Positions 33,365 through 40,059 of a stretch of DNA of 40,059 bases are shown here, one piece after another (position 1 is the first letter of the stretch; each line of letters starts with the position of its first letter). The translations under genes were made by a program, and so were the position numbers. The DNA lies in contig NZ_LT546166.1 of assembly GCF_900078685.2 (NCBI RefSeq), positions 3,604,962 to 3,645,020 of the forward strand, read 5' to 3'. Origin of the DNA: Mycolicibacter icosiumassiliensis. Lineage in GTDB: Bacteria > Actinomycetota > Actinomycetes > Mycobacteriales > Mycobacteriaceae. A model generated the notes under the pieces. The model ran no database searches. It was not told where the DNA came from and saw only the letters and a program-made list of their open reading frames with translations.

Positions 33365-34782
33365 GGGATCAGTCCCTTGCCGTCGATGGCCTTGCGCACC
33401 TGCACGGTGAGTTCATCGGCGGTGCGCTCGGGGTCGATGGCGCTGATCGGCGCCAGCGTTGCCGATATCCGGGTCGACACCGCCTGGTAGACCGGTGTCA
33501 CCGGTCGCACCGCGGCGTCGGTGAGCTGTTGACGAATCACGTTGTGCTGCGGGTACTTCTCCTGGAATTGCGGGTCGGCGTACACCGAGGCACGCACCGC
33601 GGGCAACCCGCCTTCGATCGCGACATATTTCTGGTTCGCCGCGTTACGCAGACAGCGCACCGCCTCGAACGCCTCGGCACGATGCCGGGTGGTCCTGGCC
33701 ACCGCCAGGTTCAATCCACCGAGAGTCACCTTGGCCGGATGCCCCGGAAACACCGCCGGATACGGCGCATACCCGAGCACGTTGCGGCTGGCCTCATAGG
33801 CAATGCGGTACTGCTCGTCGCTGGGCGCAAAGGCGCCGACGCCGTCGATGCTGCCGGCCAGGTCCGAACGCCCTTGCAGCGGAAGGAACCTCACCCCGCC
33901 TTTGACCGCGTTCTCCAGCATGGACGGCAGCACGAAGGGCCAGTTGACCTCCAGCGCCGCCTTGCCCTGCTCGAACGCCAGCCGGGCGGTGCCCTCATCG
34001 CTCTGGGTGATCGACGGGTCGGCGCCCGGGGCGGTTGCCACCGCCTTCATGACCCGCAGCGCGGCGATGGTGGCGGCCCGATGCTCAGCGGTGTCGGTGA
34101 GGGTGACGGTCTTGCCGTCATCGCCCAAGACCCGGCCCCCGGCACTTTCCAGCAGCGTGTTGAACCACACCACCAGACCCTCGTATTGCTTGGCCTGCAC
34201 CGCGATCCAACTGGGCTCGCCGGCGGCGTGCAGGCGGGTCGCCTCGGCGACCATGCCTTCCCAGGTGGTCGGCGCTGACTTCATCAGATCCGGCCGGTAC
34301 CAGAGCAATTGGGTGTTGGTCACCACTGGTGCGGCATAGAGCCGGTCCCGCCAGCGGGCAGTCGCCAGGGGCCCCGGCAGGGTGTCGTCGACGGCGTCGG
34401 CCTCGGCTTTGCCGGCCGGGTCCTCCGCCAGCGGCAACGCCCAGCCGGCCTCGGCGAATTCCGCCGTCCACACCACGTCGAGGCCCATCACGTCCAGGGT
34501 GCGGTCGTTGCCGGTGAGGCGACGGGCCAGTTGCAGGCGCTGGTCGTCCGCGGCACGCGGCAAGCTGAACTGCTCGACCCGGTACCGGCCCCCGGCCGCT
34601 TCGGTGCAGCGCGCCGCGATGACCCGGAACGTCGCGGTGTCGTTGGCCGGGGTGTACACGCTGATCACCGGGATACCGGCGGCCGGCCCGGACGAACCGC
34701 AGGCCGATCCCACCGACGCAACGCTCAGTGCGGTCAGCGCAGCCGCGCCCAGCCGCCGTACGCGACCGCGCCGACTCGCCAC
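33361..34782 (-). CDS. lpqY: Trehalose-binding lipoprotein LpqY, 473 aa
   Basis: Extracytoplasmic substrate-binding lipoprotein of the trehalose importer. The GTG at 34782 with GGGAGG 8 nt upstream is preferred over the longer frame to 34848. The signal peptide VASRRGRVRRLGAAALTALS is followed by SVASVGSAC, with the lipidated Cys around residue 28. The mature protein is a type-1 extracellular solute-binding fold: VISVYTPANDTATFRVIAAR, TLDVMGLDVVWTAEFAEAGW, APVVTNTQLLWYRPDLMKSA, FEQGKAALEVNWPFVLPSML, and GGLNLAVARTTRHRAEAFEA. It is the first gene of the operon lpqY-sugA-sugB-sugC, with the SUFU-domain gene last. Confidence 0.95.
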   Translation of the reverse strand: MASRRGRVRRLGAAALTALSVASVGSACGSSGPAAGIPVISVYTPANDTATFRVIAARCTEAAGGRYRVEQFSLPRAADDQRLQLARRLTGNDRTLDVMGLDVVWTAEFAEAGWALPLAEDPAGKAEADAVDDTLPGPLATARWRDRLYAAPVVTNTQLLWYRPDLMKSAPTTWEGMVAEATRLHAAGEPSWIAVQAKQYEGLVVWFNTLLESAGGRVLGDDGKTVTLTDTAEHRAATIAALRVMKAVATAPGADPSITQSDEGTARLAFEQGKAALEVNWPFVLPSMLENAVKGGVRFLPLQGRSDLAGSIDGVGAFAPSDEQYRIAYEASRNVLGYAPYPAVFPGHPAKVTLGGLNLAVARTTRHRAEAFEAVRCLRNAANQKYVAIEGGLPAVRASVYADPQFQEKYPQHNVIRQQLTDAAVRPVTPVYQAVSTRISATLAPISAIDPERTADELTVQVRKAIDGKGLIP

Positions 34783-34855
34783 GCCACCCGCCTCCCGTTG
34801 CCGTTTCGTGCCACGACGGTAAGGCCGCCGGACCGCGCGACGCAACAACGCCGAG

Positions 34856-35383
34856 TCAGAGCGTCAGCTTCGCCAACAGATCCCGGCCCTGCTCGGCACT
34901 CTGCGGGTCACACAGCACGTCGTAGCGGCCGGCAACCAGCTGCATGGTCGAGCTGAAATCCCTTGTACCGCGGGCCATCGCGTAGGGGACCGATGAGGTG
35001 ATCAAGCCGAAGAACACCCCGGCGATCAGGCCGGTCACCAGCGCCTGGGTCGGGTTTTCGCTGAAGATGCCCAGCACCAGGCCGATGAACAGGCCCAGCC
35101 AGGCTCCGGTCAGCACACCGCCGCCGAGAACTTTGGGCCAGGTGAGCCGGCCGGTGACCCGCTCGACCTGCATCAGGTCGACGCCGACGATCGTCACCTG
35201 GTGCACCGGAAACTGCTGATCGGACAGGTAGTCCACCGCGCGCTGCGCCTCGGCGTAGGTGGGGTAGGCCCCGATCGGCCAGCCTTTCGGCGGGGTCGGC
35301 AGCCGGCTCACATCACGGCGCCCCGGCGCACCTGCCGCGCCGAGTGGATCGGGAGTCTGTCCGGGCTGGAAGGGGCTGGTCAT
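34856..35383 (-). CDS. General stress protein 17M-like membrane protein (Rv1234-like), 175 aa
   Basis: The ATG at 35383 follows a GAGGAGAGAG purine run; the frame extends to 35623 but without support. The protein has a Pro/Gly-rich start (PGQTPDPLGAAGAPGRRD). A YflT/GSP17M-type alpha-beta domain follows: GWPIGAYPTYAEAQRAVDYL, then FPVHQVTIVGVDLMQVERVT. Next are two membrane helices: GVLTGAWLGLFIGLVLGIFS and ALVTGLIAGVFFGLITSSVP. The terminal segment is YDVLCDPQSAEQGRDLLAKL. This matches Rv1234 next to lpqY in M. tuberculosis. The role is unknown; the family name comes from a Bacillus sigma-B stress protein and does not imply shared function. Confidence 0.85.
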   Translation of the reverse strand: MTSPFQPGQTPDPLGAAGAPGRRDVSRLPTPPKGWPIGAYPTYAEAQRAVDYLSDQQFPVHQVTIVGVDLMQVERVTGRLTWPKVLGGGVLTGAWLGLFIGLVLGIFSENPTQALVTGLIAGVFFGLITSSVPYAMARGTRDFSSTMQLVAGRYDVLCDPQSAEQGRDLLAKLTL

Positions 35384-35461
35384 GGGATTTCTCTCTCCTC
35401 GCTCCGGGAAGCGGCTGTCGGACGACGAGCCGGCCGCGGCGCATCGGCTAGGTTGAACAGC

Positions 35462-35726
35462 ATGACAGCTCACGGCGGGGATTCTGGCGAGAATCCACGA
35501 GGCAATGCCGACCAGCCCTGGGCCGACCCGGGTGCGCCCGCGCCCGTCACTGCTCGGCCTGGTGTTCTGGCCGCTCGGGGTGGCCGGTGTCATCCTGGGC
35601 GTCGTCGCCTTGAGCCAGATCAAGTCGACCGGTGAGGCCGGTCACGGCATGGCAGTGGCCGGAACGGCGATCGGCGGTGTCGCCGTGACGCTCTCGTTCA
35701 TTCTCGCGATGATCGCGCTGAACTAG
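35462..35726 (+). pseudogene. DUF4190-type membrane protein (Rv1233c-like), internally deleted and out of frame
   Basis: The ATG at 35462 opens a frame MTAHGGDSGENPRGNADQPW then ADPGAPAPV, which resembles the N terminus of the Rv1233c family. The C-terminal half (LLGLVFWPLGVAGVILGVVA, LSQIKSTGEAGHGMAVAGTA, then IGGVAVTLSFILAMIALN, stop at 35726) has the DUF4190 signature G-ALSQIKxTGExGxGMAxAG, but is in a different frame. The usual Pro/Tyr/Gly-rich middle and the first membrane helix are missing between about 35530 and 35550. A start at ATG 35504 would give only a 73-residue C-terminal piece. Either a real frame-breaking deletion or a sequence error. Confidence 0.7.
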
Positions 35727-35766
35727 GACGGGCGCCGAGCCGAGGCTCCGAGAGGGGCCGCCGGGG

Positions 35767-35865
35767 GGAATGGGACAGTTGCCCGCCTTTGAGCGACAAC
35801 GCCGGGTACGTCGACGAATCCATCACGATTTGTCGCTCAAAGGCGGGCAATTGTCACTATGGGTC
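35767..35865. repeat. 99-bp palindromic repeat element, copy 2 (25-bp stem, one G-T pair)
   Basis: Arms 35775-35799 and 35830-35854 pair over 25 positions with a single G-T wobble, around a 30-nt loop. The unit aligns without gaps to 11127-11225: arms almost invariant, loop 18 of 30 identical, both flanks (GGAATRGGASAG and CTATGGGTC) conserved. It lies in the 185-bp gap between the convergent DUF4190-type gene and the malyl-CoA-lyase-like gene. The rest of this gap shows nothing else. Confidence 0.85.
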
Positions 35866-35911
35866 AGTCCGCGGACGCGGCTCAACCCCAACACCGGTCC
35901 GCGGCACGGCG

Positions 35912-36880
35912 CTAGGCCGTCGGCGGCGTGAACGGCGGTGCCGCACGGCGCATTCCGGCCGCCCGGCCCTTGCCCGCCACCACCAGAGCCATCTTGCGGC
36001 TGGCCTCGTCGAGCATCTCGTCGCCGAGCATCACCGCACCGCGGGCTCCGCCGGCCTGCGAGGTGTGCCACGCATAGGCCTCCAGGATCAGCTCGGCGTG
36101 GTCGTACTCGGATTGGCGCGGGCTGAAGATCTCGTTGCCCGCCGCGATCTGGTCGGGGTGCAGCACCCATTTGCCGTCGTAACCCAGCGCGGCCGAGCGG
36201 CCCGCCACCCGCCGGAACGCCTCGACGTCACGCACCTTCAGATACGGCCCGTCGACGGCGGCGACCCCGTGAGCGCGCGCCGCCACCAGGATCGTCATCA
36301 ATACGTGGTGGTAGGCGTCGCCCTCGGTATAGCCCTCGGGCTGCTCGCCGACCTCCAGGGTGCGGGTGTTGAGACTGGCCATCAGATCGGCCGGTCCGAG
36401 CACCAGCGCCTGCACCCGGGGCGCCGCGGCGATCGCGTTGATATTCATCAAGCCGCGAGCGTCCTCGATCTGGGCGTCGATACCGATCTGCCCGACCGGC
36501 AGCCCGTGGATGGTCTCCAGCTGGGTGAGCAGCAGATCGAGGGCCTGCACATGCGAGGCGTCCGACACCTTCGGCAGCACGATCACGTCGAGTCGGGTGC
36601 CGGCGGCGCCGACCGCCGAGACCACCTCGATCAGGTCGGCATGGGTCCACGGTGTGGTCCAGTCGTTGACCCGCACTCCCAGCAGCGGCGCCGTCCAGTC
36701 CGACGCGGTGAGCGCCTGGGCGACCAGGGCCCGGGCCTGCTCTTTTGCCGCTGGGGCGACAGCGTCCTCCAGGTCGAGGAACACCTCGTCTGCGGACAGG
36801 CCCTTGGCCTTGTCGATCATCTTCTGGCTGCTGCCAGGTACCGACAGGCAAGTACGGCGGGGGCGATACACGTTGGTCAC
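35912..36880 (-). CDS. HpcH/HpaI (CitE/malyl-CoA lyase-like) CoA-ester lyase, 322 aa
   Basis: TIM-barrel lyase acting on a 3-hydroxy-3-acyl-CoA such as malyl-CoA, beta-methylmalyl-CoA or citramalyl-CoA. The GTG at 36880 (MTNVYRPRRTCLSVPGSSQK) has AGGAG 7 nt upstream. Motifs: VPGSSQKMIDKAKGLSADEV, FLDLEDAVAPAAKEQAR (catalytic and metal acids), LLGVRVNDWTTPW (substrate Arg), IGIDAQIEDARGLMN (metal Glu), LVLGPADLMASL, and ALGYDGKWVLHPDQIAAGN. It is longer than ordinary CitE (about 270 aa) and the GKWVLHP end resembles the Mcl1 long form. It is divergent from the MgtE-N/CBS gene over only 24 bp. The exact CoA substrate is not resolvable by eye. Confidence 0.88.
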   Translation of the reverse strand: MTNVYRPRRTCLSVPGSSQKMIDKAKGLSADEVFLDLEDAVAPAAKEQARALVAQALTASDWTAPLLGVRVNDWTTPWTHADLIEVVSAVGAAGTRLDVIVLPKVSDASHVQALDLLLTQLETIHGLPVGQIGIDAQIEDARGLMNINAIAAAPRVQALVLGPADLMASLNTRTLEVGEQPEGYTEGDAYHHVLMTILVAARAHGVAAVDGPYLKVRDVEAFRRVAGRSAALGYDGKWVLHPDQIAAGNEIFSPRQSEYDHAELILEAYAWHTSQAGGARGAVMLGDEMLDEASRKMALVVAGKGRAAGMRRAAPPFTPPTA

Positions 36881-36891
36881 CTAAATACTCC

Positions 36892-36897
36892 TACCCT
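36892..36897 (+). promoter_or_regulatory. -10 element placing transcription start at the ATG of the MgtE-N/CBS gene
   Basis: TACCCT (TANNNT) ends 7 nt before the ATG at 36905 and there is no Shine-Dalgarno on this strand, so a leaderless transcript is expected. The sequence lies in the 24-bp gap shared with the divergent lyase, whose own Shine-Dalgarno occupies the same bases on the other strand. Confidence 0.4.
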
Positions 36898-36904
36898 TTC
36901 AACC

Positions 36905-38203
36905 ATGGCGTCGAGCAACAGGGTTTACGCAGCGCGGCTTGCGCGGATGCTGGTGCTAGGCCCGTTCGGCGAATCCGTCGGTCGAGTCCGCGATGTGGTG
37001 GTCAGTCTCAGCATCGTGCGTCAGCAGCCGCGGGTCCTGGGACTCGTAGTCGAATTGCCCACCCGCCGACGCATCTTCGTGCCAATTCTGCGGGTCGCCT
37101 CGATCGAGCCCAACGCGGTCACCCTGAACACCGGAACGGTGTCACTGCGCAAGTTCAACCAGCGGCCCGGCGAAGCACTCGTGCTCGGCCAGGTCCTGGA
37201 CACCAAGGTCCGGGTCAACGACCCGGAGCTGCCAGAACTGGCCGGCGTCGACGTGGCGATCACCGACTTGGCCATCGAACAGAGCCGCACCCGCGACTGG
37301 CTGGTTACCCGGATCGCGGTGCGGCACTCCCGGCGGCTGGGCCGGCGCGCCGCCGTACACATCGTGGACTGGCACAACGTGCAGGGCCTGACCCCGTCCG
37401 CGCTGGCTATGCCCGGGCAGGGCGTGGCGCAACTGCTGCAGCAGTTCGAGGGCTGGCGGCCGATCGAGGTCGCCGACGCCATCCGCGAGCTGCCGCCCAA
37501 GCGCCGCTATGAGGTCATCAACGCGCTGGACAACGCACGGCTGGCCGACATCCTGCAGGAGCTGCCCGAGGAACGTCAGGCCGTCGTGCTGGGCCAGCTG
37601 GGCACCGATCGGGCCGCCGACGTGCTGGAGGAGATGGACCCCGACGACGCCGCGGACCTGCTGGGCGTGATGAACCCGACCGAAGCCGAAGCCCTGCTGG
37701 CGCGGATGGACCCCGACGACTCCGATCCGGTCCGCCGACTGCTGGAGCACTCCCCCGACACCGCGGGCGGGTTGATGACCACCAATCCGGTAGTGCTGAC
37801 CGCCGACACCTCGGTTGCCGAGGCACTGGCCCGGGTCCGCGACCCCGACCTCACCCCGGCGCTGTCGTCGCTGGTTTTCGTGACCCGGGCTCCTACCGCT
37901 ACCCCGACCGGCCGCTACCTGGGCTGCGTCGCGCTGCAGCGGCTGCTGCGGGTGCCACCGGCCGAACTCATCGGCGGGTTCGTCGACTCCGACCTGCCGG
38001 CATTGAACCCCGAGGTGTCGCTGGCGGAGTTGACCCGCTACTTCGCCGCCTACAACCTGGTCTGCGGGCCGGTGCTCGACGAACAGAATCACCTGCTGGG
38101 CGCGGTGACGGTCGACGACGTGCTGGACCACCTGCTGCCCGATGATTGGCGCGAAACACCCGAGCCGGACCTGGGGCCCAAACTCGCCGGGAGGCCGTCG
38201 TGA
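36905..38203 (+). CDS. MgtE-N and CBS domain protein without transport helices (Rv1232c-like), 432 aa
   Basis: Probable cytosolic magnesium- or nucleotide-sensing protein. The ATG at 36905 (MASSNRVYAARLARMLVLGP) is used. The N-terminal part (about residues 5-170) contains two beta-rich PRC-barrel-like segments (GESVGRVRDVVVSLSIVRQQ). The MgtE N-terminal helical domain follows (about 180-290: LPPKRRYEVINALDNARLAD, ILQELPEERQAVVLGQLGTD, VLEEMDPDDAADLLGVM). Then comes a CBS pair (about 295-420: MTTNPVVLTADTSVAEALAR, and LLGAVTVDDVLDHLLPDDW). The MgtE membrane channel domain is absent, so it cannot transport by itself. It overlaps the DUF1003 gene by 4 bp (GTGA), as with Rv1232c-Rv1231c. Confidence 0.92.
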   Translation: MASSNRVYAARLARMLVLGPFGESVGRVRDVVVSLSIVRQQPRVLGLVVELPTRRRIFVPILRVASIEPNAVTLNTGTVSLRKFNQRPGEALVLGQVLDTKVRVNDPELPELAGVDVAITDLAIEQSRTRDWLVTRIAVRHSRRLGRRAAVHIVDWHNVQGLTPSALAMPGQGVAQLLQQFEGWRPIEVADAIRELPPKRRYEVINALDNARLADILQELPEERQAVVLGQLGTDRAADVLEEMDPDDAADLLGVMNPTEAEALLARMDPDDSDPVRRLLEHSPDTAGGLMTTNPVVLTADTSVAEALARVRDPDLTPALSSLVFVTRAPTATPTGRYLGCVALQRLLRVPPAELIGGFVDSDLPALNPEVSLAELTRYFAAYNLVCGPVLDEQNHLLGAVTVDDVLDHLLPDDWRETPEPDLGPKLAGRPS

Positions 38204-38718
38204 CCGACCGCTCAACATCGCAGCGGCTCTCCACGCCCCGCACCTCGCGGCTTCCCAGCCTGAACATGGATCCCGACGCGCTGGGCCGGTTCACCGAATC
38301 GGTGGCGCGGTTCTTCGGCACCGGGCGCTACCTGGCCATTCAGACCGTGCTGGTGGTCGGATGGATCCTGCTGAACGTCTACGCGGTCAGCGTGAGGTGG
38401 GACCCGTACCCGTTCATCCTGCTCAACCTGGCCTTTTCCACCCAGGCCGCCTACGCCGCTCCGCTGATCCTGCTGGCACAGAACCGGCAGGAGAACCGTG
38501 ACCGGGTCAGCCTGGACGAGGACCGCCGCCGGGCCGCACAGACCAAAGCCGACACCGAGTACCTGGCCCGGGAACTGGCGTCGCTGCGCCTGGCGGTCGG
38601 CGAGGTTGCCACTCGCGACTACCTGCACCATGAACTCGAGCGAGTCCGGGAACTGCTGGAGTCCCTGCGGCCGGAGTCCGACTCCGCCGCCTCAGAGCCC
38701 CCGCACCGGCCGTCCTGA
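38200..38718 (+). CDS. DUF1003 membrane protein (Rv1231c-like), 172 aa
   Basis: The GTG at 38200 overlaps the preceding stop and has GGGAGG upstream. The sequence runs TDRSTSQRLSTPRTSRLPSL, a helix DALGRFTESVARFFGTGRY, TM1 (LAIQTVLVVGWILLNVYAV), WDPYPFILLNLAFSTQAAYA and APLILLAQNRQENRDRVSLD. The FILLNLxxSxxAAYxAPxIxMxQNRQ pattern defines DUF1003. A long charged coiled-coil-like helix follows (DRRRAAQTKADTEYLARELA, then LRLAVGEVATRDYLHHELER). Translational coupling with the MgtE-N/CBS protein suggests a joint function in cation homeostasis, which is inference. Confidence 0.92.
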   Translation: MTDRSTSQRLSTPRTSRLPSLNMDPDALGRFTESVARFFGTGRYLAIQTVLVVGWILLNVYAVSVRWDPYPFILLNLAFSTQAAYAAPLILLAQNRQENRDRVSLDEDRRRAAQTKADTEYLARELASLRLAVGEVATRDYLHHELERVRELLESLRPESDSAASEPPHRPS

Positions 38719-38769
38719 CCGGTGGCGCGGACCAGATAACGGTCATCAGCAGGACATGCGTTGGGTATG

Positions 38770-38783
38770 GTGACCTAGTTCAC
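38770..38783. promoter_or_regulatory. CRP-like site upstream of the transglycosylase gene
   Basis: GTGA-CCTAGT-TCAC is a perfect GTGA-N6-TCAC, the core of CRP/FNR-type sites, including the mycobacterial cAMP receptor (Rv3676, consensus TGTGA-N6-TCACA). It is 53 bp upstream of the GTG at 38837. The flanking bases (G and G) deviate from the full consensus. Confidence 0.45.
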
Positions 38784-38806
38784 GAAGCCCGTGCGGTTTC
38801 ACCAGG

Positions 38807-38826
38807 CTTTTTCAAGGCGGAAAAAG
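38807..38826. promoter_or_regulatory. Inverted repeat CTTTTTC-N6-GAAAAAG just before the transglycosylase start
   Basis: Perfect 7-nt arms around AAGGCG; the right arm with the following GGGG covers the ribosome-binding region of the gene at 38837. In RNA it would form a hairpin masking that region, so it could affect translation. It could also be an operator. Confidence 0.35.
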
Positions 38827-38836
38827 GGGCGGTCGA

Positions 38837-40059
38837 GTGCCAACAAGGGGCGGCGCAGTGGAATGCGTGTCCCGCGCTGCCAGGCTGCGGCGGGCGGTCC
38901 GTTCGGCCCTGCGACCCGCGTTCGGCCTGACCTGCATCACCCCGCTGGTGTTCGCCGGCGCCGTGGGTGCCACGCCCCGCTCTCCGTCGACCTCGCTCCC
39001 GCTGCGCAACGCCGCGGTCACCCCGCTGGCGGCTTCGGTGCACACGTCCGGCCGCTCATCAGGCCCGTCCGTCGTCGCGGTGCCCCGCCCGCAGGCGAAT
39101 GTGCGCGTCGCCGCGGGTGCCCCGTCAGCGCCACCGGCGGCCGTGGTCTATGCGCCGGGGACTTTGGGGATTCCCACGACAGCGCTGGCGGCCTACCGCA
39201 ACGCCGAGCAGCAGATGGCGGTCGCCGCGCCCGACTGTGGGATCAGCTGGAACCTGCTGGCCGGGATCGGACGTATCGAGTCCGGGCACGCCAATGGCGG
39301 GGCGACCGACACCCGCGGCAACGTGCTGCAGCCGATCTACGGGCCGGCGCTGGACGGCACCTTGCCGGGGAACGAAGTCATCGTGGCCAGCAGCGCCCCG
39401 GGCCGGGTGGTCTACGCCCGGGCACTGGGCCCGATGCAATTCCTGCCGGGAACCTGGTCGCGTTATGCCGCCGATGGCGATGGCGACGGTCGGGCGGACC
39501 CGCAGAACGTCTACGACGCGACGCTGGCGGCAGCGCGGTACCTGTGCAGTGGCGGGATGAACCTGCGCGAACAGTCGCAGGTCCTGACCGCGATCCTGCG
39601 CTACAACAACTCGATGGCCTACGCGGAGAACGTGATGGGCTGGGCGGCGGCCTACGCCACCGGGGTGGCTCCCGTCGACCTGCCACCCATCGTGGGTCCG
39701 GCACCGCCGATCGCGGACCTGCAGCTGGAGCATCTGGAACACCCGGAGGGGCTGGGTCCGGAATCACTCAGCTTGCACGGGATGTCTCGAGTCGATCACC
39801 CCGCCGAATCGTCCCTGATCGACCTGGGCCAGCCGAGTCTGGAGACCCAGCTGGCGAATCTGCCGTGGATGCCGCCGTGGATGACCTCCACCGAACAGCA
39901 GCTGCCGCGGCCCTCGGCGGCCTGCCGGATGATCTGCCTGGAGCCACAAGCCGTGCCGGTGCCCGAGGCGGCCCCGAACGGCGTCCCGCCGGCCCCCTTC
40001 GGTCCCCCGGAGGCGCCACAAGCCGCGCCTGCGCCGATGCCGGCCTACGCCGTCGCGCC
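38837..40059 (+). CDS. Secreted lytic transglycosylase (Rv1230c-like), 3' end outside the window
   Basis: Exported peptidoglycan-cleaving enzyme. The frame from GTG 38837 (alternative GTG 38858) is open to the window end, 407 codons. A basic start (CVSRAARLRRAVRSALRP) precedes a hydrophobic segment (AFGLTCITPLVFAGAVGATP) as signal peptide, then a low-complexity Ser/Pro/Ala stretch. The catalytic domain (about residues 115-275) resembles MltB/SLT-2 transglycosylases: CGISWNLLAGIGRIESGHA with the catalytic Glu in RIESGH, ALGPMQFLPGTWSRYAADGD, the Asp/Gly loop DGDGDGRADPQNVYDATLAA, and AILRYNNSMAYAENVMGWA. A Pro-rich C-terminal region follows (PPAPFGPPEAPQAAPAPMPA) and is incomplete. A CRP-like site lies upstream. 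By synteny it corresponds to Rv1230c. Confidence 0.88.
   Translation, partial: MPTRGGAVECVSRAARLRRAVRSALRPAFGLTCITPLVFAGAVGATPRSPSTSLPLRNAAVTPLAASVHTSGRSSGPSVVAVPRPQANVRVAAGAPSAPPAAVVYAPGTLGIPTTALAAYRNAEQQMAVAAPDCGISWNLLAGIGRIESGHANGGATDTRGNVLQPIYGPALDGTLPGNEVIVASSAPGRVVYARALGPMQFLPGTWSRYAADGDGDGRADPQNVYDATLAAARYLCSGGMNLREQSQVLTAILRYNNSMAYAENVMGWAAAYATGVAPVDLPPIVGPAPPIADLQLEHLEHPEGLGPESLSLHGMSRVDHPAESSLIDLGQPSLETQLANLPWMPPWMTSTEQQLPRPSAACRMICLEPQAVPVPEAAPNGVPPAPFGPPEAPQAAPAPMPAYAVA

Noticed and set aside
30497..34782. Possible maltose rather than trehalose importer
   Set aside because: Components resemble MalFGK, but lpqY lipoprotein identity, order lpqY-sugA-sugB-sugC and flanking Rv1234-like gene fit the mycobacterial trehalose system.
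11127..35865. Composite transposon or genomic island bounded by the two palindromic repeats
   Set aside because: The 24.6 kb between them is conserved core synteny (deaD, kgd, mdh, sugABC) without integrase or transposase; the repeats are better seen as dispersed elements.
35789..36904. Upstream extension of the MgtE-N/CBS gene through the repeat and the lyase antisense
   Set aside because: The product homologous to Rv1232c begins at ATG 36905; the extension is antisense to a conserved enzyme.
38719..38836. ydaO-type cyclic-di-AMP riboswitch before the transglycosylase
   Set aside because: The gap is only 118 bp and shows no ydaO core elements; only a CRP-like site and a short inverted repeat are visible.

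Overview
The window is high-GC actinobacterial DNA from a mycobacterium (Mycobacteriaceae sensu lato; species not determinable by eye). The diagnostic content is an MmpS/MmpL pair, a CYP130-type P450, the mycobacterial fused 2-oxoglutarate decarboxylase Kgd, LpqY-SugABC, LpqZ, and an LprE-type lipoprotein. From memory, gene order from about 3.2 kb onward follows the M. tuberculosis H37Rv block Rv1257c to Rv1230c (oxidoreductase, cyp130, TetR, acyltransferase, deaD/lprE, MFS exporter, membrane protein, kgd, SDR, lpqZ, mdh, corA, sugC-sugB-sugA-lpqY, Rv1234, Rv1233c, Rv1232c, Rv1231c, Rv1230c), with local insertions and replacements. No rRNA, tRNA, CRISPR array, transposase or phage gene was seen.

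Layout. 1-447: a 3-hydroxyacyl-CoA dehydrogenase fragment abuts an IclR-regulator fragment. 609-4541: secreted protein with a DUF1214-like region, guanine-deaminase-like enzyme, FAD-linked oxidase. 4543-9159 (minus strand): a tightly overlapping operon mmpS-mmpL-two-TM protein-TetR with two HTH segments. It diverges from cyp130-tetR (9308-11133) across a control region with nested palindromes and a near-consensus promoter. 11263-14489: acyltransferase and deaD (minus strand) against an lprE remnant. 14501-21132: MFS exporter, membrane protein, kgd. 21296-24285: SDR; mez-lpqZ. 24366-28677: Rv0386-like adenylate cyclase/ATPase/LuxR protein converging on mdh. 28851-34782: corA, then the lpqY-sugA-sugB-sugC trehalose importer operon with a SUFU-domain gene overlapping its end. 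34856-40059: stress-protein-like gene, a broken DUF4190-type gene, a malyl-CoA-lyase-like gene, an MgtE-N/CBS protein, a DUF1003 protein and a cell-wall transglycosylase cut by the window end.

Functional themes. Kgd, malic enzyme and malate dehydrogenase lie within 11 kb and make this a 2-oxoglutarate/malate hub. A putative cAMP-producing regulator sits between the two malate enzymes. LpqY-SugABC recycles trehalose released during mycomembrane synthesis. The MmpS/MmpL operon opposite CYP130 looks like a lipid or small-molecule export and modification locus.

Two observations stand out. First, a 99-bp palindromic element with 22-25-nt arms occurs twice (11127-11225 and 35767-35865). The copies are 83% identical without indels, and each lies between convergent genes. 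Second, four places look as if DNA has been cut out: the fadB/iclR join near 137, the deaD/lprE join near 14066, loss of the Kgd linker near 17765, and the frame-breaking join near 35540. Either this lineage has unusual deletions or the assembly drops GC-rich or low-complexity stretches. The reader should treat the affected genes with caution.
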